A stretch of 64,000 nucleotides of DNA from Helianthus annuus (taxonomy: Eukaryota; Streptophyta; Magnoliopsida; Asterales; Asteraceae). The notes under the pieces are model-generated. The model did no database searches. It was not told where the DNA came from and saw only the letters and a list, made by a program, of their open reading frames with translations. Of this stretch, positions 23,546 to 34,477 are shown in pieces. Every line of letters begins with the position of its first letter. Within the stretch, counting starts at the first letter, position 1. Position numbers and translations under genes: made by a program. The stretch lies in the NCBI RefSeq assembly GCF_002127325.2, contig NC_035446.2, positions 161,045,878 through 161,109,877 on the forward strand, given 5' to 3'.

Positions 23546-23792
23546 CTGCAGAAATATTTAGTCAAGTCAAATCTTGAAGAACCAATAATAACATTAACTT
23601 GAAGACATCAATCCCATGTTGACATAGAATCTATCTATTATATTAAAAAAAACAAATATGTTGTATCTAAGAAGTAATCTTTTCCATTATCTCATCAACA
23701 ATTTAGATCTAGATGGCCATCAAAATTATCAGCCGATTCCTATAACTGTATAGGATCACTAGATTTGTACTATCAACAACATACATATATAA

Positions 23793-23832
23793 CTAGGTTA
23801 TCACCCGGGAATGCTTCCCGGGCTCGAGAAAG
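23793..23832 (-). terminator. Helitron 3' terminus (rolling-circle stop hairpin)
   Basis: A minus-strand 6-bp-stem GC hairpin CCCGGG/CCCGGG lies 8 nt before CTAG/T. This is a textbook Helitron replication terminator, not a transcription terminator. Confidence 0.85.
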
Positions 23833-24823
23833 TTACTTATATTAATTATTATTTATGTTAATACATAATTAAAAGATTGACATGTTAATGTCTTTGCTAT
23901 AACTAAGAAGAGTTATAAACTATCGTAATCTTAATCACAGGCTGTGAAGTTGTAGGTAGACTTGTGAACTAATTACACAATAACAATACAAACATCATTG
24001 CGATCATCTACAATGCTAAATTTCATCAAGATTGTCACATTACGCCTAAATCCAAACACACATATAATTAGAGAGAGAGAGAGAGACTTGATGTACGAAG
24101 CAAGCACCACCTTGAAGTTGTTGGGAAGCACAGACCTGCAAATAAAATATAAATCCAAAAGAACTAACAGTTAAATAATTTGTGTAAGAATTGGCTGACC
24201 ATTAAGAATTTATTACTAAGAGACACCTACCGAGCATCAACCTTTGATGAAAATCATAATTACCATGTTTTTGTTTTTTTGGTCAAATGCAAGGGAATGG
24301 GAATGGATCTCTAAAAGTAATGTTATAGGTACGATTCCCTATTATGTGAGCATCAAACCCATGTCCTCAAAAACCAAAATAATGCCTCACTGCCTCACAT
24401 AATATGTATATGTGAAAATTATTGATAACCCATAACTGAGAATCCAACTTGGAATGTTTGAGGGAACTTGATTGTTACTTAAGAAATAACAAAATTAATA
24501 AAAATTACTACAAAATACTCGTAAAACAAGCTGGGGTTTTTGTGCCTAAATCTGGGCATTTATAAATCGTGTAAGAAAAGAGTTTGGCATCATATATGTA
24601 TAATTCGTTTTACTTTGTGATAATAATGAACAAATAAAACTAAAGACCAAACACACATTTCATGGTATTTAATATAGAATTATAGTATGCATCATCAACC
24701 ACATACCACTTTGGTAGATTCATAAAACGAATATCCTACTGAGTATAGTTTTGTTTTCTTTCCAAGTCACAATAAATCGGAATATTAAACATACTCAAAC
24801 CCAAAAGAAGAGAGAAATATAAC

Positions 24824-24903
24824 CTCGTATAAAAGACGACAAATGCCTTTGAACAACTCCCCAACTTGTGAATTCTCGTTAAAATCTGGATGATACCAAC
24901 ATG
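24824..24903 (-). pseudogene. Possible DnaJ J-domain fragment
   Basis: The minus strand reads WYHPDFNENSQVGELFKGI then CRLLYE before a GT donor near 24823. The HPD tripeptide and the following spacing resemble the J-domain HPD motif and helix III of plastid-type DnaJ proteins, where similar NSQAGELFK sequences occur. The fragment is about 25 residues and is embedded in the Helitron. HPD alone is weak evidence, so the identification is tentative and no function is expected. Confidence 0.35.
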
Positions 24904-26161
24904 AGCAAATTATCATTAATATTACTTATACCCTATATAACGACATGGTTGTACAATAAAAGCAAAAAAAAAAAGAAAAAAGAAACAGGGCGGGAATATA
25001 AAGAGGCTCACATAGAACAACATCCATGTCAAATTGTCAATATATATCATAGTTACGACTTAAAAGTACAAATTAAATAAAAAAATGACAGATTTTTTTT
25101 CAAGAACAAATGATAGCATAGCTAGTGTTCTTATTGGTTAAACATGTACATCATCAATTAGCAAAGCTAGTGTTCTTATTGGTTTAACATGTACATTATC
25201 AATATTAAAAATAATCCCAAAGCTTGAAATAATCTAACCTTTAATTAAATTTTAAAATATGTTTACATTCTCATTACTCACAATGGGTCACATGTGCACC
25301 TTTACAGTTAATAAGTTATTAGTGTTGGATACCTTTATAATGCAGATATATGTTTTCTTTTGCAGGAGTAACAGCTTAGAAAAAGAGGACATCATATAGC
25401 ATGTGAAGAATCAATGAATAATTGAACTCCAAAACACACTTGCGACAGAAAAATATTAATACCAGGGGGTTGAAAGGGTGATGCTCACACCTAGCTCCTA
25501 TCAATTAATTAGAAAAACCACGGATGTTCTATCACCTCTGCGTATGAAATTTCCATAAGCAAATCCTGAAGTTATCGTTCAGAAACTAAGAACTGAAATA
25601 AAAAAATAAAAATAAAAATAAACAACATCTAAAACCGAATTTACCAATTGAATTCGTATAAAGCGTATAAGAAACTCGTATAAGAAATTTAGTGCATAAC
25701 TCAGACCATATGAATTCGTACAAAGTTCTTTTCTCTTTTTAAATGTTTAAAACGTCCTGAATCACTTTGTCCAAAGAGTTGGACCATGTTATCATTGAAA
25801 GAGAATTTACCCTTAACTAAATTTTATTTAACATAATGATTCCAAGCAAGATAAAAATGACAAATACTTGAAGCCACCTACCATATTAAACTTGTCTGTA
25901 AAATTTTGCCTGATCTCTATTCTCTATCATGTCCCAGCATCCTTTTTTCCGTTGGCTTCTTAAGTTGGCTGCAAAAAAAATTACATACGTTGATTACGTG
26001 AAAAATAAAATGAAGGTATAAATTATTTAATTAAAAAAAATTACATACGTTGATTACTAAAACATGTTGATTTACTCACCCAACACGTTCAATCCCCGAG
26101 GTCTGGCTGATTTATATGTCTATCCAACAGATTTCTGCATCCATGACAAAATAAAGTTGCA

Positions 26162-26371
26162 TACATAATTAAAACTGAATTGTGTAATGCTGAAATTTTG
26201 TGCCAGTTAAAAGATAAATTATATAACACGAAGAGCAAAACTAAAGGTAGTTGGTTTCATACCATTTATCACCTAGTCAGTACCAAGCTCGAAGTCAATT
26301 GGGTCACCCCTCTCATAACTGGAATAAAAAAACAGTTCCATCAACAAGTTTTCTCAGCAAAATGGCCGACA
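26162..26371 (-). pseudogene. FKBP-like exon fragment, copy A of a duplicated segment
   Basis: An acceptor TTCCAG (minus strand) precedes SYERGDPIDFELGTD and an in-frame TAG at 26276-26274. The motif resembles the FKBP-type prolyl isomerase loop that normally continues Q-V-I-x-G-W; here TAG stands where CAG (Gln) is expected. The whole 210-bp segment is repeated at 27760-27970 in the same Helitron. Identification is by short motif only. Confidence 0.4.
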
Positions 26372-27511
26372 ACAAAAGTATATCCTATAATTAGTAGTCC
26401 ATGAGGTTAAAAACATTCTTTATGAGCAGCACCAAGCTCCACCAAAAAATTAAATTAATTTTAATAGTAAATGAATTTTTGATCATACCTTCTTTAACAC
26501 TCAGAAATCATTCATAATCAAGAAACCAAAATACGTTGGAACACTCACTACATTTGTCCAGGTTGTTGTTTTCTATTACCATCTACCACCACCCCCGCCA
26601 ACAGTCAGTGGACATCTGCCACTTCCCTTCATACCCACAGATCTGGCCAGGATCCACCTAAAACAGACATGTGATCGAAAACAAAAGTCAAATCCAAATA
26701 ATAAATGGTAATCGCCAGATATGAAAAAGTCAATAAAATAACATTATCAAAACTTAATTTGAATTTGCACTTTTTACAATTAACATATAAGTAGTTAAAC
26801 ACCCCTATGTTGTCTAGTTGTATGAATAAACTGCTTTAGTCATTTAGTCAGAAGATGGACCATTACCAATATGTACTACCATCAAGGGATCTTAAACCTC
26901 GCTATAATCCATAGAGCCGTAGACGAACATACAATCGTGTTGTCTGTTGTTTGGTGTCTCAAACCTCATAAAATCCCACCAATTCTATGGAAGGTGTTCG
27001 ACAAAATGCTAGCCAAATAAAACTCATCCAAACTCAATCTGTAAGGAAGAAAAAAAACAAAAACCATAAATTGAGTGGGCATAGGCACAAAATCAAAACA
27101 TAAACATAAAGAATAAAACAATGAAACCCTAGGAAAAGAATGAACAGACAACAACCTGGATGAAAGAAATCTTGCTTTCACGCGAAACGCTCACAAATTC
27201 CGCCGCTAGCGGTCTCTGCAGCCCCTATACAACCGTAAACATGTGAGAAACCGTCGGATCTGGACATGGGAGACCGATTAAGGAACATATCACCAAGAGC
27301 CGAAATTAAAATGGTTAGAACTTACCTATATTGGAGAATCGTCTCGTAATTGCTCATTCAAAAATCATACCGGAAGATCCTTCTTACCGGAATCACCACG
27401 AGAACCCTAACCACCATCGCCTCGCAAATGTAGACACATGACATCGATGATTTTCGTTTTACCAATATAAAAAAATAAATTCCAGATAATCCCATGCGAA
27501 AGAAACTTACA

Positions 27512-27597
27512 ATGTTACCACATATCTCTAACATATTCTTGCCCCTTCTTTGTTGCTTGGCGACCTTCTTAAAGGTGTCAAAGTGTTGAATCCACCA
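27512..27597 (-). pseudogene. Unidentified exon-like fragment in the Helitron
   Basis: The minus-strand frame WIQHFDTFKKVAKQQRRGK then NMLEICGNI ends at a good GTAAG donor. It reads as genuine protein (basic, amphipathic) and, like its neighbours, is probably a captured host exon. I do not recognise the source. Confidence 0.3.
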
Positions 27598-27759
27598 GGG
27601 TTAGATTAGTCAAAATCACTACATACTATGAAAATTAAAAAAAAAATAAAAAGAGGTTAAGCAATCGGTTCGGCGTAAATAAGTAAGTTCTGAGTTCCAA
27701 ATCATAGCCTGAACCGTTAAACCGTCAATCCGCAAAAAACAAACCGTGAACCAAAACCG

Positions 27760-27970
27760 TACATAATTAAAACTGAATTGTGTAATGCTGAAATTTTGTG
27801 CAAGTTAGAAGATAAATTATACAACACGAAGAGCAAAACTAAAGGTAGTTGGTTTCATACCATTTATCACCTAGCCAGTACCAAGCTCGAATTCAATTGG
27901 GTCACCCCTCTCATAACTGGAATAAAAAAAACAGTTCCAACAATAAGTTTTCTCAGCAAAATGGGTGACA
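27760..27970 (-). pseudogene. FKBP-like exon fragment, copy B of a duplicated segment
   Basis: Second copy, about 93-95% like 26162-26371 by eye. The minus strand reads SYERGDPIEFELGTG, then TAG at 27873-27871, then VINGMKP. Copy B keeps TG before the stop, closer to the FKBP consensus GTGQVI, so it appears less altered here. Both copies share the stop, so the stop predates the duplication or the duplicated source already carried it. Confidence 0.4.
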
Positions 27971-28970
27971 AAACACTTTGAATATGAAATAAAACTGTAA
28001 AGATTTTCAGTTTCAATATCCCAATTTTACATCAATACAATTTATTGGCAGTATAGATCTTTGTCTACAAGCTTGGTTTAAAAAAGCGCAAGGCACTCCG
28101 AGGCGTTTTGGTCACAAAAGCCAAGGCATGCACTTCTATGTACAGCCAGATAAGCTTTAAGCCTTTAATTACGACAAGAAATTGCATCTATTTTACATAT
28201 AAACTTATTTATCAAGTACACTTTTCATAATACTTTTAAAAAAGGGATGTGCACTCTTTTTATCGTACCTTTCTATGGTTAACTAAATTGTTCTTTTCTC
28301 TAGCTTGGCTGCATGTTTGCCAGGTTCTGAGGTTGAAAAGCGCACAGGCACTACAAGATCAAAAAATTCACAAGAACAAAAACCCTTATTCATTAAGAAC
28401 ATAACCCAAAATAAAAATAAAATGAACTGAAATATATAACCCTAAAACCCTTAAAGCCTTGGAAAAAAAACAAACAATCTGTGTGAATAGTAAAATAAAA
28501 CATTAATAAGGAAAAATTTTCACCTATTTATTAAAATATCATAAAAACATTAGAAATACCAAAAACAACACACAAATTGTAAAAACCCTAAATCGAAGGA
28601 AAGAACAACTCACGGAAATCACAATTTATTACCTATTTTTGACAAAATCCCGAAAGAAAAATTGGGTGTAGCCCGTTAACATGGAACAATAAGAAAAACA
28701 AAAAAAACGATAAAGGATTATTATATATGATATCATCTGTAAGAACAAAATCAAAGTAAAGTTACAGTAAAGATTGAATATTAAATATAAAATCAATAAA
28801 AGCAAAACATACCTGGGTCTTATCTGGATGAATCTATGACATGCAAAACACAAAAAAGAAAAAAAAAATTAAGGATGGACACGAAAATAAGGAGAAAGCA
28901 GAATAAAAGGTATCGAACAGCACTAAACATACCTAGATTTTGATCAATATCGACTACGGAATCGACATAC

Positions 28971-29213
28971 CTGGAAGTGAATAACCTTGATTTTGGAATC
29001 CTTTGTTAATCCGTTCAAGCACAAGCGATTCAGAGAGAATGAGATGCAGGTAGAAGAAGAAGAAGAAGAAGCGTATGATAGTTCAGGTTTCAGGAAAGGA
29101 AAGCGTATGGTAGAAGCTTCAAGGCAAAGGAAGAGGAAGGCTAGGGTTTCGCAGCGCAGTGAAGGAAAAGAATGAGCAACAGGAATTTAGGTTTTTAGGT
29201 GACTTATATACCC
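28971..29213 (-). promoter_or_regulatory. Captured promoter, TATA box and spliced leader inside the Helitron
   Basis: The minus strand has GGGTATATAAGTC (29213-29201), then a pyrimidine-rich leader with AAACCCTAGCC and a CTTCTTCTT run. It ends at CACTTCCAG/GTATGTCG (donor after 28971). This layout (TATA, leader, donor) suggests that the captured fragments downstream can be transcribed and spliced. The plus-strand open frame over it (28987-29175) is a shadow of the CTT run. Confidence 0.45.
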
Positions 29214-29353
29214 GGGTCATAAAACGGGTTGGATCATATTAAAACGGGGATCCGCGTTGATTTTAATACCCACATCATTTTCCCGCCAAAATGAATTCTG
29301 AGAAGCCCTAAGAACATGCCACATCAGCCCAAATCTTCTTGTTTATTATATAT

Positions 29354-30632
29354 TGATCGGTGCATTTTAGGTTCACTCTAGTTTATGTTAATTATAATAA
29401 AAATGCATCGATATGGTTATAAAAGTTATAAAAGATACCACTTTGATTGGTTGTTATATTTGTCGGTTGTGTAAAAAATGAGTTGAGATAAAATAAATTA
29501 TCATAGATTAAATATAAAAAAAAACATGAGATTGAATTAGAAGTATTAATTGCAATTAGTGTTCAAATAGTCTTGTGTTTTGTGGAGTACGAGAGAAGAA
29601 AGAAATGTATAAGAGAAGTTGAAACAATTAATTACTTAATGAAATTGATTAATACAATTTGTGTGTTTGAAGGTTTGCATATGAGAGGAAAATACGATTG
29701 GAGCATCAAGGGACAAAACATCACTTATGGCCAATTATAAGTTGGGTTCATGGAGTACAAGTAATGGATTATTAGGGGGCTCTATAGATGATTTGTGGGC
29801 CAAATAAAGAATGTGGAATTAAAAGAAGTTGGTAATGAAAGTTAAAAGGGCTGGACATTTATTCTACACATAGCACAACATGGCAGCCCATTAACATGTC
29901 GGTGAATAGGGAATTAAGAGGGGAGGCAATTTTTGAGGGGAAGCAGCCGTCAACAGATAACGGAGGAGACGAACTGTGCATGATTATTATTATCTCTCAA
30001 AGTTACTTTGGCATGTTGGGACGACTAGGGATGACAACCGAAGTTGAACGACAAAGCATGCGCGGCTAAATCTTTCAGTGACTTCCGCCCGGATGAACGT
30101 TTACACGGTTTGACTTAATTATTCGTTTTTTCTGATTCTTGTAAACTGGTATATCTTGACCACTTGTGTTGGATTATTGGTAAACGTTTCTTGTGTTTGA
30201 ATTACTTGTCATTTATTAAGCGTATTGGCAACTTTCTTGCGTTGTTAGCGGGTTGGTAAATTGGTGGGTAATTGATACAATCAAACGGGTTATTAGGTTG
30301 CATAGTGAATCTTAAAAACTATCCCTATTAACTAATCAAATTCATTAATTCCGAGGCCATGTCTATGTGGTGTTTTGAATCAGAAAACAGATTTTTATAT
30401 TAAAACGGGTATTCGGGATTCCGGGTGGAGGTTACTTCTTCTCATCTTGATAACACTTTTCGTGACAAATCGTGTTTTCTTTTAAAACGACAAACAAACC
30501 CCCAATTTAGATAGTTTAGTTTTAATTAATTTTCTTTAACGCTAACCACAAATTCCCCGTGGATACGATACCCTACTTACGCTATCTACGTAGCTTATTT
30601 AGGTTTTTGATTGACCCTTACGACAGTCATCA
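29354..30632 (+). repeat. 5' LTR of the 29-34 kb element
   Basis: 1279 bp, TG...CA ends; the same length and, by reading, the same sequence as the 3' LTR. Confidence 0.93.
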
Positions 30633-30635
30633 AAA

Positions 30636-30653
30636 TGGCGCCGCTGCCGGGGA
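30636..30653 (+). promoter_or_regulatory. Primer-binding site
   Basis: TGGCGCCGCTGCCGGGGA, three bases after the LTR. The same motif occurs in the second retrotransposon at 44519 and is characteristic of plant Tat/Athila-type elements. Confidence 0.85.
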
Positions 30654-30791
30654 ATTAGTGCGCTTAGTGTTAGTTAGTTAGTTAGTTGTTTTTGCTTTCT
30701 AAAAAAATCTAAAAAAAAAAACCCAATTTTTTTTTTGTTTTATCTGGTTTGTTCGTGATTTACGTGGGTAGTTGAGCTGTGTTTGTGCAGG

Positions 30792-31790
30792 ATGACAGAT
30801 CTTACTATATTTTGTGGCTCTTCTACATGCAAGTTGTGCGGGGAACCACTTCACCCGTGTATCGGTTGCCACGAGGCCCGATATAGACGGGAAAAAGCGA
30901 AATTAGAAGAACTACCGATGCCTTGCTATGAGAATTCTTCCTATCTACCATATTTCTACAATTCTGATACAACAGTGGAGGATGGTTATTACTCTGACGG
31001 ATGGGATCGGGACGAGGATGCTTATTATGAGCCAAGGACGGATGGACAATGTTTCTGTTGCGGTCGTGATCATACTCATGATTATGATGATGTGTGCGCG
31101 GTATATTTGGAAAACCCGAAGTATTGGAATAAAAAAATGAAGGATGCGTACGTCTCAAGACCGTATCAGGGATACCGACAATATCATCCCGAGGAATATT
31201 CTGAGCCCGAGGGTGTCTATACTTATCAGACCGAGGAGGAGAAAAGGGTTGCTAAGTTGGAAGTGAAATTGTCCAAACTCGAGAAATATTTATCAACACC
31301 CAACCTTTCCGATGAATATCGAATCAGCTGTCTAGTTTCCAAGTGTCAAATGTTAAAAATGAAGATAGAAATAGAAGAGCGTCTCTCACCTTTACCTGAT
31401 GATATTAGAGATTATTCTCACATGGAGGAGGAGGTTGTGGAGGATAATACCACACCAATGAATCCTTTATCTGATGAAGAGTCACTGGTGGATCAGATGG
31501 TGTGTGAGGATGATGAGGCAGAGCAGCAGTCTGATGAGATAAATGTGTGTATCGAACCTCTTCCTGTATCAATCATTCCAATTAACAAGTGTGGGGAAGA
31601 GGGTTCGAGGAAGAAGATGAATAGGGCGAAGCTACAAGACATCGGTGTATATATCGTGAAGTGGATCAGCCAAACCCGCAGGTGCTTTCTAAACATGCCA
31701 ATTATACTGACGAGCTTATGGAGATGGCATATAAAATTCCAGGCATTCATTGGAAATACAAGGGGTAAATGTGCATTGAAACCACCGTAG
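30792..31790 (+). CDS. Retrotransposon zinc-knuckle protein (ORF of the 29-34 kb element)
   Basis: The frame starts at ATG 30792 just after a splice-like GTGCAG and encodes about 332 residues. Near the start there is CKLCGEPLHPCIGC (residues about 13-26). Near residue 85 there is CFCCGRDHTHDYDDVC, a CxxC-x3-H-type metal knuckle like that in the 44.8-kb element protein. The middle is acidic and tyrosine-rich (DGYYSDGWDRDEDAYYEP). Around residue 155 a lysine/glutamate-rich helix KRVAKLEVKLSKLEKYL looks like a coiled coil. The last 60 residues look frameshifted or unrelated, since composition changes after INKCGEEGS. No protease, RT or integrase motif follows. It may be a gag-derived or accessory nucleic-acid-binding protein of this retrotransposon group; the function is inferred only from the knuckles and context. 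Confidence 0.6.
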   Translation: MTDLTIFCGSSTCKLCGEPLHPCIGCHEARYRREKAKLEELPMPCYENSSYLPYFYNSDTTVEDGYYSDGWDRDEDAYYEPRTDGQCFCCGRDHTHDYDDVCAVYLENPKYWNKKMKDAYVSRPYQGYRQYHPEEYSEPEGVYTYQTEEEKRVAKLEVKLSKLEKYLSTPNLSDEYRISCLVSKCQMLKMKIEIEERLSPLPDDIRDYSHMEEEVVEDNTTPMNPLSDEESLVDQMVCEDDEAEQQSDEINVCIEPLPVSIIPINKCGEEGSRKKMNRAKLQDIGVYIVKWISQTRRCFLNMPIILTSLWRWHIKFQAFIGNTRGKCALKPP

Positions 31791-31867
31791 CGCATATCAG
31801 GTACGATCTGGCTGAAGATCTAAAACTTAGCGCTCTCGGGAGGCAGCCCGAGGATGTAGAGTATTGT

Positions 31868-31920
31868 ATTTTTGTTTTGTTTTGTTTTGTTTTGTGTTGT
31901 GTTGTGTTGTGTTGCGTGTG
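31868..31920 (+). repeat. (TTTTG)n(TGTTG)n microsatellite within an intron-like segment
   Basis: A pentanucleotide run is followed at 31930 by TTCTTGCAG, resembling a 3' splice site. The segment may be an intron of the retrotransposon transcript. Confidence 0.7.
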
Positions 31921-32210
31921 TGTTCTTGCAGGTTTTAATTATCTTCACGGATGCGTTTACCCAAGTGTGGGGAAGTCTGAGGAGGTGACGATCACTTTTG
32001 TCCATACTCAATCTCCATTTGGACGAAAGTGATTCGAATAATTTCAAGACAAGCATCCCATGTTGAAGCAGCCGCGAATGAAATGCTATACGGTTGTGGT
32101 GGGACAAGGCTCATAGGAATTCAACCGCGTCAAATCAGGGGAGTCTGTTCCATTTATCTTTGTATATTTATTTATATTGGTAGTTGTGTCGTAGATAGTT
32201 TCTCGCTCCA

Positions 32211-32247
32211 TTGAGGACAATGAAGGAATTAAGTGTGGGGAGGGGAG
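32211..32247 (+). promoter_or_regulatory. Internal polypurine-tract-like motif
   Basis: TTGAGGACAATG followed by AAGTGTGGGGAGGGGAG lies about 940 bp before the 3' LTR. The same two-part motif occurs at 47099-47131 in the other element. Confidence 0.5.
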
Positions 32248-33173
32248 ACTAGCGTCTGTCTAGTTGTGTCTAAGTGTCGTGTCGTGTCGTAAATATAAAA
32301 AATTTTAAAAAAATTGAAAAAAGAAAAATCCAAAAAAATTGAAAAAAATAGAAAATGTCCCAAAAAAGTTTTTGCACAAAATGGAAAATGATAGATATAA
32401 TCAGTTCGTTGGCATTTAATTACTATATATATTAGATAACGGAACAGTCGGTCACACGTCTAACTTAGGATATGTGGGTAGGCCCAGCTGGTTGAAAGGT
32501 TCCTTAGGCTTGATATAAAATAACTTAAAATAGGAGTCTTGTGGGTTCCCGCCTTAGGAGCTATGGTAAAACTGAAACTGTGGAGAGTATAAGAGGTACG
32601 TCATAAGTAAAAAACTTATAAGTTTTTCCGATTAAACTGGCACACCTGTTTCTTTTTGTGAAAACAAATCCGAAACGGTGTGGCGCCCGAAAAAAAAACA
32701 TTCCATCAATCCATCTGAGCTACATATAAAAAAAAAGAGAAGACGTGAAGTTTATGGCATTAACCATGGGGATGGTGACTCGTATGGCGTATGTCCGCTG
32801 AACTGATCGTATACAAAAGCATGTGAGCTCACAATATCATCCATTCATCCATCATAAAGTTTAATCGGAATGATATAAGAGTTTTTTATATAAGGCGGTA
32901 GATTATAGATCTTTTAATCTCATAAGCTTGAAACGGGAATAGGTGGAGTCATAGTCTTTTGAGTGTGGGATCCATAAACAACTATAAATTACTTGAACTT
33001 AATAGATCGAAAATAAGGGCTTCGAAACCGGCGGTTGGGTTTAAGTGGACCGTATATTCACAATCTTGGTTAACGTGTGGTTAGATTGTTTTAATAAATT
33101 AACTGAATATATTGAATGTCAATGTTCTGATTGTGATCCCATTGCAGAAAGTTTTTTCGGGACGAAAAAAGAT

Positions 33174-33184
33174 AAGTGTGGGGA
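33174..33184 (+). promoter_or_regulatory. Polypurine tract before the 3' LTR
   Basis: AAGTGTGGGGA, two bases before the 3' LTR TG; the expected plus-strand primer. Confidence 0.7.
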
Positions 33185-33186
33185 TT

Positions 33187-34465
33187 TGATCGGTGCATTT
33201 TAGGTTCACTCTAGTTTATGTTAATTATAATAAAAATGCATCGATATGGTTATAAAAGTTATAAAAGATACCACTTTGATTGGTTGTTATATTTGTCGGT
33301 TGTGTAAAAAATGAGTTGAGATAAAATAAATTATCATAGATTAAATATAAAAAAAAACATGAGATTGAATTAGAAGTATTAATTGCAATTAGTGTTCAAA
33401 TAGTCTTGTGTTTTGTGGAGTACGAGAGAAGAAAGAAATGTATAAGAGAAGTTGAAACAATTAATTACTTAATGAAATTGATTAATACAATTTGTGTGTT
33501 TGAAGGTTTGCATATGAGAGGAAAATACGATTGGAGCATCAAGGGACAAAACATCACTTATGGCCAATTATAAGTTGGGTTCATGGAGTACAAGTAATGG
33601 ATTATTAGGGGGCTCTATAGATGATTTGTGGGCCAAATAAAGAATGTGGAATTAAAAGAAGTTGGTAATGAAAGTTAAAAGGGCTGGACATTTATTCTAC
33701 ACATAGCACAACATGGCAGCCCATTAACATGTCGGTGAATAGGGAATTAAGAGGGGAGGCAATTTTTGAGGGGAAGCAGCCGTCAACAGATAACGGAGGA
33801 GACGAACTGTGCATGATTATTATTATCTCTCAAAGTTACTTTGGCATGTTGGGACGACTAGGGATGACAACCGAAGTTGAACGACAAAGCATGCGCGGCT
33901 AAATCTTTCAGTGACTTCCGCCCGGATGAACGTTTACACGGTTTGACTTAATTATTCGTTTTTTCTGATTCTTGTAAACTGGTATATCTTGACCACTTGT
34001 GTTGGATTATTGGTAAACGTTTCTTGTGTTTGAATTACTTGTCATTTATTAAGCGTATTGGCAACTTTCTTGCGTTGTTAGCGGGTTGGTAAATTGGTGG
34101 GTAATTGATACAATCAAACGGGTTATTAGGTTGCATAGTGAATCTTAAAAACTATCCCTATTAACTAATCAAATTCATTAATTCCGAGGCCATGTCTATG
34201 TGGTGTTTTGAATCAGAAAACAGATTTTTATATTAAAACGGGTATTCGGGATTCCGGGTGGAGGTTACTTCTTCTCATCTTGATAACACTTTTCGTGACA
34301 AATCGTGTTTTCTTTTAAAACGACAAACAAACCCCCAATTTAGATAGTTTAGTTTTAATTAATTTTCTTTAACGCTAACCACAAATTCCCCGTGGATACG
34401 ATACCCTACTTACGCTATCTACGTAGCTTATTTAGGTTTTTGATTGACCCTTACGACAGTCATCA
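33187..34465 (+). repeat. 3' LTR of the 29-34 kb element
   Basis: 1279 bp, reads as identical to the 5' LTR; followed by the target duplication TATAT. Confidence 0.93.
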
Positions 34466-34477
34466 TATATAATAGAT

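Larger units (their letters stand above)
29354..34465 (+). mobile_element. Full-length non-autonomous Ty3/gypsy (Tat/Athila-like) LTR retrotransposon
   Basis: Two 1279-bp LTRs (29354-30632 and 33187-34465), TGATCGG...GTCATCA, read as identical. The element is flanked by the 5-bp duplication TATAT (29349-29353 and 34466-34470). A primer-binding motif TGGCGCCGCTGCCGGGGA (30636-30653) follows the 5' LTR and a purine-rich AAGTGTGGGGA precedes the 3' LTR. The 2.55-kb interior encodes one zinc-knuckle protein and no protease, reverse transcriptase or integrase, so mobilisation would need a partner. Identical LTRs indicate a recent insertion. It sits inside the minus-strand Helitron. Confidence 0.93.
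23793..34476 (-). mobile_element. Complete Helitron carrying gene fragments, interrupted by an LTR retrotransposon
   Basis: On the minus strand the element starts TCTATTATATAATAAACAAG at 34476, read across the LTR element inserted at TATAT, preceded by A. It ends with the perfect hairpin CCCGGGAAGCATTCCCGGG, then GATAACCTAG at 23793, followed by T. Removing the 29354-34470 insertion gives about 5.6 kb. No Rep/helicase is present, so it is non-autonomous. It carries a promoter-like 5' region (TATA near 29207, CCCTAG leader, spliced leader exon ending 28971) and several short exons with GT/AG borders, including J-domain-like and FKBP-like pieces. Helitrons are known to gather host exons in this way. 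Confidence 0.8.

Noticed and set aside
25513..25570. Kinase C-terminal-like peptide (minus strand LLMEISYAEVIEHPWFF)
   Set aside because: HPWF resembles the end of many kinase domains, but the fragment is under 20 residues and no upstream kinase motif is nearby.
28080..28150. SINE or tRNA-like segment around AAGCGCAAGGCACTCCGAGG
   Set aside because: No A/B boxes, poly-A tail or flanking duplication could be seen.
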